NCBI RefSeq assembly: GCF_002775205.1
Contig: NC_036464.1
Span: forward strand, 496,001 to 560,000
Source: Xiphophorus maculatus
Taxonomy: Eukaryota > Chordata > Actinopteri > Cyprinodontiformes > Poeciliidae
Reading direction: 5' to 3'
DNA length: 64,000 nucleotides
The notes under the pieces are model-generated. The model did not search any database and was not told the DNA's origin. It saw nothing but the letters and a program-made list of their open reading frames with translations. This document shows, in pieces, positions 35,701 through 48,125 of this stretch (the first letter of the stretch is position 1; the number at the start of each line of letters is the position of its first letter). The position numbers were made by a program, and so were the translations under genes.

Positions 35701-38700
35701 CAGAGCGCTCCGGTTGTGGGACGAGCCGATGTGTTTCACCTCCTGAATAATAATAAAATAAAGCTTAAAGTGAGGTTTCTGTTCAGGCTCCTGCTCTCCA
35801 ACGTGCGACAGTGAGGTGGAAACTTCACACAGTGAACATTATGATCAATTTAAACACAAACATGCATGAAAAACTGCAGTCATAATATTCAACTGATTTG
35901 ATTAAACTTGATGATGCTCGTTTACTTTTCAGGGTTTGTTCACTTTTCCAAACTAAAATTCAAGCATTTTCCAGGTAATTTTCAAACTTTTCCAGCAAGA
36001 TTTTGGAGTTAAAAACAAGGCAAATTAACTTTCAATTCTCCATTTTATGATGTAATTTATTACTTTTATTGATAACGTCTTATATTTTACATTCTACATC
36101 AGGGACAAGATGAACTAAACTATAACAAAAGTTTATATTTTGAAATGTCTCTAATACACCTGACTGGTCTGAAAGCAAAACACTAATAAAAAAAATTCCA
36201 AAATCTCAATAACATTTAATGTATAAAATTTAAATAATCTTTATTTCCGTTACACGGATCAATAAGTCATTCAGCGATTAGGAATAATAAATATTCATTA
36301 CATTGAAACAAATAAATTTTGTTGTGTTTTATTTTGAATATGTAAAATATCTTATGGTTCCAGTGTTAATTGTTCTCTACAAAATTAAAGTTTATTGGTC
36401 TATCAGAGGATGTACTTGCATTATTGTGACATCATCAATATGTTACCTAAAAACTGACTCAAAACAACAAAACAATGTTTATTGCTGGAACAATTTATCA
36501 TCCAGCTAAATTTGTTACTGTGACAGTTAGTCCTAGGTGTATGAAAACATCTGGCTCCAGCTGCAAACTGTTTAATTCAAACATTAGATTGCACTTCATT
36601 ACAAAGCTGTAAAGTTTGCAAACCTTGAAAACATTTAAAGGATTTTCAAGGATTTCAAGCATTCATCAGAACCCTGAATTTCACTTCATGATGCGATCCA
36701 ACAAACGCGTAACGACATCGGCATGCCAGCCGGCAGATCAACACCACCACATCCAGCTCATGCCTCACAGTGGGAACACACTTCAAGCATCTGCCGTCAG
36801 GATTTATTAACTCTGCAGAGTCTTTTCAAACCTCATTTGCAAAAAGTTTCAGTTAACAAGGATAAAAGCGTCAGATTTAATCCAAATGCTTGAAAGGTGT
36901 TTGAGAAAAACGCACACAGAGGAGAGAGAGAGGGCCTGTGACTCAGTTTCCTACATGAACTCAAACTTTGGCCTCAACTTTCCCCCCGACACAGCAGCGA
37001 CTGAGTCTTGCGTCACGGCTTGGCTGATAAACTACGGTCTCCTAGGAAACCGCCTGTTGGGAAGCAAACAATGACTTAATTTCTGGCACACACAAAAATA
37101 TCCCACAACCTTCGCAAGCGCACAAATATTTCAACTTCTAGAAAAACTGTGTTGCTACCTGCATTTAAAAAAAAGGAAAAAAAGATGTTTTTGCTTCTCA
37201 AGGTAGTAATTTAAATAAAGTGAACGATGACACACACCCGCGGTTCTGACGCAAGGTTCATCTTGTAAGGGTGTGTCTTTCCTTCCTCAGACGAGAGCGG
37301 AGACCACAGCTTAGTTTCTGACCTGCAGAGCAAAGAAAACAAAGGAAAATGAGGGTTAAAGCTCTGAGCTATTCCTCACACAGATGGCTCACTGTAGAAA
37401 CAGAAACATTACCAAGCAGTTTGGTCCAGATTCCACCACAAAGGTCTTAGTAACAAGAGAAAAATAACTGACAAGTAAGTTTTCAGCAAGAAACAGGAGC
37501 TTGTTTAAGGTAAATAAAGTCATTAATATTGATGGAAAAAGTACTAGTTATTTCACTAAAACATGGGGAAAAAGTTATGATATAAGTGAAATAATCTGCC
37601 AGTGGAATTTGAACTCGGTTGCTAGGTGACGGGCTGGGTTTGGGTGGGGTTGCTAGGCAACCACACAGAGCCAGTTAAATGTGGAACTAGAACTTTTACA
37701 TCAATATTAAGGAATTACTGCCTTAAAACGTCGCTGAAAAGTTACTTGTAAGTTAGTTTTGTCTAATTTCAAGTGAACTAAAATATTTGTAGCAGAAACT
37801 AGAACAAAAATACTTGGTAATGTTTAAATACACCACAGCTCTCTGCCACCTGGAAGCCATGATGTAATGCGGTGAAGTAAGATGTGAGTTGCAACATGGC
37901 TCAGAGCGCCTCCCTGAGCAAACAGCCGTCACCGAACACCTGGATGGAAGCTGAGTCAGTTTCTACGTGTCGCTGCGGCCCACCTGTCGATGGAGAGCGC
38001 CATTTCCTCGACGCAGCCCTTTATCTTGTTCTGCGCCTCCAGGTGAGTCATGCTCTCCGTCGGATCGCCATTGATCGACAGGATTATGTCTCCAATGCAC
38101 AAGTTGGCCTGCGCCGCTTTGCTCCCAGGGTTGACCTACGATGACAAAACAAACAAACAAAAATCACGTCAACACAACGCCAAGGATTATTTGGGGTTTT
38201 TAGCACATTCAGAGCATAGTGACATTTGTCAGTATTTGGATGAATGCGACCTGGACGTTAGATCACATTTGAATCGGCTATGTATCAGATACGAGTCAAA
38301 ATCCGACCTGTGCTGTTCAGACTGTCATGAAAAAAAATCGGATACAGGTCGCATTATGGCAAAAAAAAATATAAAAATCGGAATTGGGTCATTTCAGGCT
38401 GCAGTGTGAACGCAGTCATATTGTCCAGCCCCAAGTCAAATTGGACAAAAATTACACAAAAATCTGAAGTTATATGCAATTTAATAATAAAAATCAAGCA
38501 GCAGGCTGACAAAGACACTTAAAAATGCTGCAGTCTTTAGTTTCTGTGTTCATCTAATAGTAAAACATACGATTCGTTCCGGAAGAACGATCCGATATAG
38601 CTAATCTGCTAATTTCTTTTCTTTTTTGCATGTCATTGTAATCGTAAGATTGTATATGATTTAGAAACAACAGAAAAAAATAATTAAATGTATGTGGTGT

Positions 38701-41700
38701 GATAAAGAATAGTGTAATAAATGAATGTTCCAAATGAACACCTGGTATACAGTACAGTAACACATTTAGTTATCTCATAAAAAATGCAATAATTATAAAA
38801 ATAGAGGTCCTTTAATTGTCCGTGATGAGGGAGCTACTAGCTAGCAGCTACCAGCAGATTATAATTTTCTACTTATAATCTTTTAACTAAATTACACAAA
38901 TTATTCATTAATGTAATTAATAGCCACTAGAAAAATAACATTTTGTAACGAGTATTTTAATAAATATAAATAAATGCTACACTTTGTTGATGTAACTTTT
39001 AAGAATAATCCAGAAATATTATTCTGTACAGATTGTGTAGTGAAGATTTGAGGCATATTATTTGCCTGGAGAAATTTTAATAAGCGATGTAGTCGAATTA
39101 TTCCATGAATCGTTACAGCTTTAAATCAGAGTGAAAACATTCCTGATTTCTGAATGAATAAAAACGGAGTAAACCGAGTTTAATTGCAGCCTGGGCTCGT
39201 ATCGGGGCGTTGCATCCTCTCACATGCTTTACACACACAGTTTTGTTTACAGTAAAGAGACGCAAAGCCACTTACAAACTGGAGTTTTCAGTCTGCTGCC
39301 CAGAAGGCAGATGTTTCACGGAGATAAGGAGCTTAAAACGGAGAGATTGGCACAGTTCGGGCATTCCTAATCAGGTTTCCTGGGTGGAGTGGAGCGACTG
39401 CGTTTACAACAGGAAGTCCAGCTGAGCACACACCGGACTCACATGCACACATGCTTAACTTGGACTACATTTTTACAACAATATGTTTAGGTATTTATGG
39501 GAACAATGAGAAAAGTGGCAATAAAAGACAAATAAATACAGTCAGTTATCTGTACCCGATAATTATTGAGTGTTATAGTAACAAAAACTGAAAATGACAA
39601 AACATTTTTGTCACCTGAAATAAATTAAAATGACAATTAAAGAGGAAATACTAACTGGAACTACATTGTGTGTTTATAAAACTAACTAAAACACACTGGA
39701 ATAATATATATAATATCCTTCATTTTGTGTTTATGAATCTATTTATTAGCCTTTCTATCCAGTATAAAATCGATTTCACCCCCACACAACTAGTTTACGT
39801 CAGCTTTTGACAAATTATGGCATTCCACTTATGCTAGACTACAAAATGGCAACAGAAAAAGTTGTTTTTTAAACAACAATTTCATAAATGTTTTCAAAAT
39901 GTTGAGTATGCATTACCCAATCAATGTATACATAATCAAAATACAATATTTCGGGCGTGCCTTGGTGGCGTAGTGGTTAGCGTGACCCGTATTTGGAGGC
40001 CTTGAGTCCTCGACGCGGCCGTCGCGGGTTCGACTCCCGGACCCGGCGACATTTGCCGCACGTCTTCCCTTCTCTCCTTCCCCATTCCTGTCAGCCTACT
40101 TTCGTAAAAAGGGACACTAGAGCCCACAAAAAGACCCCTGGAGGGGTAAAAAAATTTAAAAAAATACAATATTTCTTTTAATTTTGCACCTAAAAATTAA
40201 CCAAAGTATGAAAAAAATAAAAATACTAACTAGTAAAAACTCAGCTAAAACTAAACAATACTTAACTAATAACAACTAACAAAAACTAGCAAACACACTC
40301 TAAAATCTAATTAAGACCAACTAAATGATAAAAAAAATTAAATAAAACTAAACTACAATGAAAAATCCAAAACTATTATAACTCTGGTACTAACTGAGTG
40401 ATTGTATTACAGACGTACACAAACTCTAACAAGTCTGGGTTTTCCTCAAAAATCCCCTTTACAAATACGGTTCACAGTGAAGGACGGACTGTAATGGCTG
40501 CTGCAGCTGAAGCTCACAATTACCCAACTGTTCCCTTAGAGCCTCACAGACGGTAGCTAAAAAAATGGAATTAATTAATTAAATTTGCAAAATTAAAACA
40601 AGAGTTATGACTTCACTGCAAAAATTTCACGCAATTATTCAGAATTAATACAAAGGTTCCCAACGGAATCGTTTCTGGTACGTCCATAAATCTGACGCAC
40701 CGCTTCCCTTAGTTGAATGGCGAGGGAGGTAATCTGAATCTATATGATGGTTAAGTAACCTAAATAACAGATTAAAATCTATAAATATCTTAGGTGTTGA
40801 ACTCATTTGCATATTTATTCAATAATTTAGAATCAAAACAGGCTTTCTAAATTGAAAATGTTGCTTATTTTGTCGACATATGATTTTATAATGAAATACA
40901 ATTAATTACAGACCCTGTAATTAACTCAATAAAAAAATATTAATCGAGTCTCATCACTAATTGAAACAATTATAAATGAGTAAATTTTTTCTGTGCCCAC
41001 ACGATTGGCTGGAATGCTATGAGCTGAAATATCAACAAGTCCTATCAAAATAGAAAATATGCTAATATTAGATTAGCATTTCAGCAAGCTGGTCCATGTG
41101 AAAACATCACCAGAAGCAGTGAAATTTGGATTTATTGAAGAAACTGTAACTGTAGTTAGTTAGAAACAATGTCATGCCCATATTAGGTTATGTATAGTCA
41201 AGAGATTAGAGCAGTTTATTAAACCATGTTAAGAGACAAGAAATGCTAACAAAAACTAATGTACTCAGTGTAATGTAGTTACTACATATAGATGTTGTAA
41301 TTAAGTACCAGATTCGGTTTCAGAAATGATTCCTAAAAAATCCATATCATGGAATCCTGACTAAAAGTAAAACGTACCCAACAACCAATGAGCTACTTTT
41401 CTTTATTGCTATTACAGCAAGTTGTGATGACTTTAAAACCATATTTGGGAAAATAAATAACTTATTCACGTTTTCATGGAAAGAGTAGCAGATCTGGTCA
41501 TAATTTGAACTTCTTAAGTTTACAGATAGTTTATAAGTAGTCTGTCCATGGCCTTCCTCTGTGTGATTCTCATCTTCCATCAGTTCTCTGTTTGGAATTT
41601 CTACCATTGAGCTCAATTTCTCTGGTTAAATTTCAACCTGGCCAATCAGCAAACAGAACAAGAAGTTATGAATGATGACACTGATTTTCTGCGACGTTTT

Positions 41701-43892
41701 AGAATTATAGTCCGGTTATGGTAGCTTTATAGAGCTGATGTATTACAGATGTCAACACCAAATGATAGCGATTACGTAAAATCAGAATCCAATTGTTTAA
41801 AATTTAAAAACCATCTTGGTTACTGCAAGACACACAGCAGTTATCGTGCCGTGAACAACCCCCGAAAAACAAGCTGGAATTCCAATTGGCATAGTTTGAT
41901 TCCTGATATCTACATGTTTTAATAAAGTTATATCAGTTCTACTATTATGGTCTTTAATGGACCTTACCAAGCTCCACCCACAACCGACCCAAGTGACCCA
42001 TGTCTCACAAACAAAGCCTGGCAGCGTTGTTTCTATGTAAACATGACTCGATTAGTGAATCATTTCTACTGGATTTTCACAATATATCAGCTACTACAAT
42101 GGACAGAGGAACTAACAAGTTCATGTCATCATCTGGGAGGAGGTTACTGGTTTCTCAGTCACAAGCTGGTTGCAAACCTGAGGCCAGCAGGTGTCAGTCA
42201 GTTATGGTAGATCTGAACTTTGACCTCAATATGAGAAGCTACAGACTGATAGGAGGAACCAAAGAGCTCTGTAAAGGTAAAGGCAAATCTTCTGAAGTTG
42301 GGATATAATTCATTTAATTTCACATAATTATCGCGGTAGAAGCCATTTGTTTGTTAAAATTTTATGAAATATATTTGTTCTATTTGATGTTTGTTGTGAA
42401 TGAAGTAAACTCACAAACGAAAGAGGTAATTAGTCCAACGTTTAGAAACTACAGCGGCTGTAATGAGCCACAGCAAAGGGAAACAAAGGTAAAATAACCT
42501 GAACAGGTGATCAACTCAAAACCACTCCTACCTTTTTACTCTCTCGCTCTTTGTAGTTTAAGCACACCTGTTACCGTGGCAACAGGTGTTGGCACAGGGC
42601 ACTTGCACCTGTGCCCCGCAAGACTAAAAACACAACATTCAGTCCGTTACGATATCAAGTTACCAGGCTTGATATTTATTTCTCGATTATTAATCAGCGC
42701 TTCCCTGAACACAGCGATGGTTGATTGACTAGCTGTACTTGGTGCTAGAGTGGCTAACATGAGTAACAGTTTAGCCCAAAGCCTTTTCTGCTAAAATAAC
42801 ATCTTTAGTGTATGTCAGATACAGACACATTGCATATTGATCTGCTTAGCTAACGTAAGACTGTGTAGCAGACAGGCTTCAAGGTGTAGAAGTTGTATCA
42901 GTTCTGCCATTATGCTGTACTTAGCTAACAGGAAGTTAAGTGTGTTTGTGAGACGGCCACGCACGTGACCACGTGGAATTAGCATCAGCCAATGAAAAGC
43001 GGCCCCTGTTATAAGGTCCATGCTGCCTCTCCCCTGTCTGCTTCTGATAAGCTGGTGCTCAGCTGGCTGAAAGGAGGGCACTGTATTTTTACTTGTCTAC
43101 ATAGACACCTTCAGTCGTTTGGACATATTTATTTGCTGTGTGTTAATGTTTTTTCTTTTTTTGCTTATGTTTTAAAAGCCAAAACAAACTAACAAAAAAC
43201 CTAAAATATATGTCATAGTTAACTTTACGCAGTAGGAATAATTATCACTAAAGAAAAGTTATTTCATTAAAATACTTAAAACCACACAAGCTCTTAACTT
43301 TTTAAAGGTCATTTTAATGATTGAAGCACAGACATGATTAGATTGTAACAAAACTAAAACAATATTGTTAGTCATAAGCGCCTGCCTTGTAGATACACCT
43401 AGATGTTGTATAATAACATAAAAAGACGGAAAGGGCACAGAGGCCATGAATGACACACCTTACTGGAGCCCTCTCTCTAAAAATAATCATTTTTAATGTT
43501 GTTTTTATAATCACAGAAACTGATGACTGCGACATATACCAGAAAGGTAGAGAAAGAACAAACTAAAAACAGTCTATCTTTCAAATAAAAGGTTAATTTA
43601 CCTCCGTATTCACACCGCAGGTAAACAACTGAACCCAGCTAGCTAAAACCGTTACTAGTTGAGCCAGTTAGCCTGACTTTAACCCAATAAATCCTCAGTT
43701 CAGTCCCCGTTAGCCCGCTTTCATTAACACCGAGGTAGCTGCAAGGTTACTGTAGACACGGCTGCGCTGAATGTGAAAGTGTGAAGCCAAACTTACCCGG
43801 GAAATAGCCAGCGGCTGCTCGAAGTCCTTTCCCCCGACGAGCCGGAACCCCCACGGGCCGGGACCCTGCAGCACCACCCGGACAGGAGGCAT
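32723..43892 (-). CDS. PDLIM1: PDZ and LIM domain protein 1 (CLP36/Elfin), complete
   Basis: Cytoskeletal adaptor that binds alpha-actinin on stress fibres and Z-discs through its PDZ domain and recruits kinases through its LIM domain. Coding exons 5' to 3': 43797-43892, 37984-38135, 37238-37322, 35564-35742, 34460-34608, 34237-34354, 32723-32909; phases agree and give 321 residues (human 329). PDZ at about 3-83 starts [19 protein letters not shown] and continues [18 protein letters not shown]. The middle carries [25 protein letters not shown] (ZM-type region) and [14 protein letters not shown]. The LIM domain (about 252-308) starts [10 protein letters not shown], with [20 protein letters not shown]; the tail is [16 protein letters not shown], nearly as in mammals. 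The first intron (5.7 kb) is the longest and carries SINE copy 3. SORBS1 lies upstream on the same strand, as in human. Confidence 0.97.
33780..34165. repeat. Dispersed repeat B with X-box pair, PDLIM1 intron
   Basis: Shares AAATATCTGAA, CAGTT(A)C-rich linker, paired GTTGCTAGGCAACC sites (33959-33971, 33986-33998), TTGATATTGATCATGTGT and a final TTTTT(A)TTG...AGCCCT with a second copy at about 60905-61385. Non-coding and class unknown; the wording resembles repeats common in livebearing fishes. Confidence 0.65.
36310..36530. repeat. Dispersed repeat D, partial copy in PDLIM1 intron
   Basis: TTCCAGTGTTAATTG, GTACTTGCATTATTG and TTTATCATCCAGCTAAATTTG match the reverse copies at 20240-20650 and 53416-53785. 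Confidence 0.5.
37490..37830. mobile_element. Fold-back MITE A, copy in PDLIM1 intron
   Basis: Reads AGCAAGAAACAGGAGCTTG, TAAATAAAGTCATTAATATTGATG, then AATAATCTGCCAGTGGAA, the paired sites GTTGCTAGGTGAC (37618) and GTTGCTAGGCAAC (37649), and a mirrored second half (ATCAATATTAAGGAATTACTG, AGTTACTTGTAAGTTAG). The two halves are inverted copies around the X-box module. Confidence 0.7.
39953..40160 (+). mobile_element. tRNA-derived SINE, copy 3, PDLIM1 intron 1
   Basis: GTGGCGTAGTGGTTAGCG (box A region) and GGGTTCGACTCCCGG (box B), tail GGAGGGGT followed by A. A perfect 15-bp target-site duplication AAAATACAATATTTC lies at 39938-39952 and 40161-40175, which marks it as a recent insertion. Confidence 0.93.
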
Positions 43893-44619
43893 AGCGTCAG
43901 GCTAACGTTGGCGACTTTAGGCGTTAAAAACGACCAACCTCTGGCTCAGTTCCTGCTGTTTCTGACATGAAGCAGTCGGTGAGTTGAGGCTGAGCAGCGC
44001 TGCGGCGGAGGGGTGGGCCCTCCGGAGACAATTGGACGAACAAACGTGGAGGTTTTCCTCGCTGATAACCCGGTGTCCAGAGATCGTCTATTACAAAGAT
44101 GAGTCACTGCGTTCTCACACCTACATCCAAACACTTCTTCTCGATTTTTATTAGCGGTTGGCAAAAAACGTTAGAGACACAAACGACTGTACTTCTGGTG
44201 ACTAGTTTTTGTCTTTTTCGGTTTTAAAATGTATTAGCGTTAAAAAAGTTAAAGTAATCAGTAAAGAGACCTTATGAATTCCTAACTATAAAACATTTTA
44301 AGGGAACATCTGTTAAAATCTGTTAATTTGTTAAACCATCGAGTTAACGTGTGCAGTGATTATGATAATAAAACAGTTGTTTACCAAAATTACGCATGTT
44401 TCAGAAATATCTGTAGAAAAATCCAACTTTTTTTCAACAATTTAAGTCAAAAAGTTTTCAAAAAAGGCTAAAAAACCTGATAAATAGGCTGATTCTGTTC
44501 TGGAGAGTGGATCGCTTCAGATGATGGTGGAGAAAAAGGATTTAAAATGATTTAAATTATGAACAACTCCGAGCATCCTCTTCAGGAGACTGCAGAAGCT
44601 ACATTTCCAATGACAAAAT

Positions 44620-44930
44620 AACTGTGGAAATAGGAATTGCGAGAATAAATTTGCTTAATTGAAACGCAAATTGTGAAAAAAAAAACACGTTTTTTGATGG
44701 GACGTATTTGCGTTAGGATGAGATGGTTTTCAGCTATTTCCAAATGAATCCATTTCGCTAAACCACAATGGAATTTTTTTTGCGAAATGCACGAATCATT
44801 TGATGGTGCAGCATGATTTTTAATTACTTATGGCAAACAAACTTATCTAGGTGATTTCAATTACGTTTCTTACTTAATGGAAACATGCAAGTGCATTTTT
44901 AAAAAGGTTTTTACAGCAGAATATTAAAAA
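44620..44930. mobile_element. Diverged copy of the GCGTTTCC MITE
   Basis: TTGCTTAATTGAAACGCAAATTG near the left, ATTTGATGGTGCAGCATG in the middle, and GTTTCTTACTTAATGGAAAC near the right match the family at 7402-8102 and 46606-46984. Confidence 0.5.
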
Positions 44931-45779
44931 AGTTGTACTCATATTTGCTTCTGAAAAACAGTCTTTACTGGACGCTTCTGTAACACAGACCATTTCCCTT
45001 TGGGATCAATTCAATATTTTTCAATTTGTATTTGAGAAAGTTAATAGATAATATCTCACAGTCTTCTTTAATGTTTTCTTGTTTATTTTTGACATAACCT
45101 GTAAGCAGGTTTTTGATATTTCTATGAGTTTCCACATATTAAAACATACTTTAGCATCCTTACAAACACAATTTGCTGAAAGTATCTAATTTCTCCCCCT
45201 TTGGAGCTGATAAAAGTTCTTCCAGGCAGAGCAGAGAGGCCCCTCTTCACATTTCGCCCCTCTTAGCTGAACTCAGCTATTTGTTTCAAGGGGACGTCAG
45301 CTCTGCCTTTACGTCACTCTGTTATGTGCAAGCTTACCATTTATGGTAGAGCTAAAATCCCAGGATGTGGAATGTGCCGCTCCCAAAACCTTAACTCCAG
45401 CCAGGAGCTGCGTGCTGAAAGCGGCCAGCGGGAATGAAACGCCCCCTCTCTCTGCTTTGCATGCGGGCTTTAAACTTCTGCCGCTAAAGACCAGATCCTG
45501 CGGGAGAGTAAAGGTGGGACTGATTGTTACAACCACAGCCGGACTAAAACCGTCAGTGCATCACTGTAAAACCTGAAGGGTGAAATTAGCAACCTTCAGG
45601 TTTCATATTTCCCATTAGCCAGTTGTGCAGTAACTATCTACATTTACTGGAGTAACTTAAAAAACAAACAAACAAAAAACTTCGCTGTACTTTTTACTTT
45701 TACTTGATTAATTTAATTATGAAGTATTACTACTCTTGAGTAAGATTTCTGGATTTTCTACCCACTGAATACATTTTTT

Positions 45780-46130
45780 AAAAACTCTTACAAAGATTTT
45801 TTGACTGGTTTCTTGTTCAGATATCAGTATACTTGAAATAAGAAGAACTGAGCTTAAAAGTAACTTTTTAATAAGAAATAGCAGCTTGTTTTAAGTAAAT
45901 AATTTCTTAATATTGTTTTAAAAAGTACTAGTCCCTCTGGCAGATTATTATTTCACAAGACATTTTCCCCATCTTATATTTTCCCATCAATATTAATGAA
46001 TTATTGACTTAATATAAAATAACTCCTATATCTTGCTGAAAAGTTCCTTGCTAGTTTATTCTTATGTCCAACATACTAAGATATTTACATTAAAACTAGA
46101 GAACAAAAATACATTGTAATATTTTGTATT
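45780..46130. mobile_element. Fold-back MITE A, copy without X-box pair
   Basis: Contains AAAAGTAACTTTTTAATAAG, GTTTTAAGTAAATAATTTC, TCTGGCAGATTATTATTTCAC and the mirrored TCAATATTAATGAATTATTG half, but the central GTTGCTAGG module is absent. Confidence 0.6.
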
Positions 46131-46605
46131 TCTGCAGAGTAGAAACAAAATCTCTTATGTACAATATATTCTGTTTTTTTGGCTTATTTCACTTATTACT
46201 TGGGCCGGCTCTGGTTGCGTCAAAAAGAAGATGCATTGTTTTCAATATCTGCTCTCCTAGACAGAGTCCAATCATTGCAGATAACTAGTGATAAACAATG
46301 CGACAAGACACATAATATTTTAAATTGTTTATTAAATATTGCATAATACCGAAGTCACAGCCGTGTGTGGTATCTTTATTTTAATATTGTTAATCTAATC
46401 ACTGCAAGTAGAAGCAAACAAACCAAACCTGCTGCAGGTTGTGCATCTCATCAAACGAGCCCAATTATTTCAATTGTTAATCGTTATTTCAAAGCACTGT
46501 GTCACAATCTTAGGTACTGGTTCTGGTTCGGTAACAAACAGACCATGGTTATGCTGAATTATGACCCGATACATTTCAGTAAATCAAAATTTTAAAAAAT
46601 GACAG

Positions 46606-46984
46606 TAGCTGCGTTTCCATTCACTATTTAAGTGCGCAATTAAAAAAAAACGTTTTGGCGCAACGGCGAGGTGTTTTTTGGACAAAATTGGTTTTATTTG
46701 CAAAACTGCTATAGAAACAATATCTTTGAGTCAAATGAGTCACATGATCAACAACCGGATGTTGTCACTGGCACAAACCACGAAGAAGAAGAAAACAGGA
46801 AGTAGTTGGAGGATCGTGGTGCGGCATGTTTTTAATGATTTATTGTGTGAACAAACTTATTCACCTGTGATTTTAATTCTGTTTCTTATTCAGTGGAAAT
46901 ACTGCAATTACGAAATTGTGTTTTATCCGACATTAGCGGAATATTAACGAAGTTTTGCGCACATTTCTAACGGAAACGCAGCTA
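46606..46984. mobile_element. Full-length MITE with TAGCTGCGTTTCC terminal inverted repeats
   Basis: Starts TAGCTGCGTTTCCATT and ends AACGGAAACGCAGCTA, near-perfect inverted ends over about 16 bp, 379 bp in total. The interior (GTCACATGATCAACAACC, GGAAGTAGTTGGAGGA) matches the pair in PCBD1 intron 3. A flanking target-site duplication is not clear. Confidence 0.8.
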
Positions 46985-47754
46985 ATGAGGCAGAATTTTG
47001 TAAATCGTCATCGTTATGCTCACAAATGGCAGCGAACGTGAAAACATGTGAAACCTTCTGTGCTTTGCCTCAAATCCTTCATGGTAAATAATCCGAGTGA
47101 CAGAGAACAATCGGATCCTCCTGCCGTTTACAGTCTATTTGCTCTATTTTACATATTTACAACATTTCCTTTTCTCATTTAGGATGAAGTTTGGACAACG
47201 CAGCCTGCATCACATTCATATCTGCAAACATTCATTCACCCCCTGATGCTGTATGGAGCACAATAGAGCACAAAAACACTGCCGTAAGTATTTCCGACTG
47301 ACCTATTTTTACATCGGGTGTTAAAAAAATCTATTTTTTAATATATATAATGGAAGTTTACAAAGCTACAAGTCGTCACACTCTCAACCAGCCAGGCACG
47401 TTGATGTGAAGCTGAGGTTATAGAGGAACAAACATGTCGTGGAGGCCTCTGTGGTGAAACAAAACATGAACGTTATATCAGTGCAAACCCACAGTGCAGC
47501 GTATTATCACAAACTAGCTGAGGAAATACTCTGTTGGCAAAGCAGGAGGGAAAAAACTGAATTAAAGCCCAAAGAAATGGGAACACTGATTGTTCTGGTG
47601 ACAAATCAAACTTAATTTATATCTCATATTTCCTTCTTCTGATTTCTATCTAAAGTATATTTCTTTTTCACATTTTGTCACATCAGAAGCACAAACTTTA
47701 ATAAAAACAATTGGGATTTTATATGATCAACACAAATTAATGGATACACTGCAA

Positions 47755-48125
47755 AAACAGAATCTTACCAGTTCAATTTGGTCTGGTTTCCTGTACAAAT
47801 ATGGAATAAGACAAAACTAACTTAGAAGTTACTTTTCAGCGAGATATAGGAGCTTGTTTTAAATAAATAATTCCTTAAAATTGATGAAAAATTAATCACT
47901 GGCAGATTACTTCACTTGTAACATACGGGAAATGTTATAAGTGAAATATTCTGCGAGTGGAACTAGAACTTTTTAAAATCCACATTTAGAAATTATTGAC
48001 TTAAAAGAAGCTGCTGTTTCCTGCTGAAAAGTTACTGGTTAGTTTAGTTTTATTTCAAGTGTACTGAGATATCTGCACTAGAAACTAGATCAAGATTACT
48101 TATTAAATCACAATATTTTCTGTTT
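47755..48125. mobile_element. Fold-back MITE A, copy beginning CACTGCAAAAAC
   Basis: Starts CACTGCAAAAACAGAATCTTACC, with AGTTACTTTTCAGCGAGATA, CTGGCAGATTACTTCACTTG and an inverted second half (TTCTGCGAGTGGAACTAGAA, TTAGTTTTATTTCAAGTG). It lacks the X-box module. The flanks (TTTTCACATTTTGTCACATC before, GTGTGAATACTTTTCAAGGC near 49261) suggest insertion in or beside an older repeat. Confidence 0.65.

Noticed and set aside
42000-42308. 102-residue ORF in PDLIM1 intron 1
   Set aside because: No family resemblance, no splice signals in frame, and AT-rich intronic setting.
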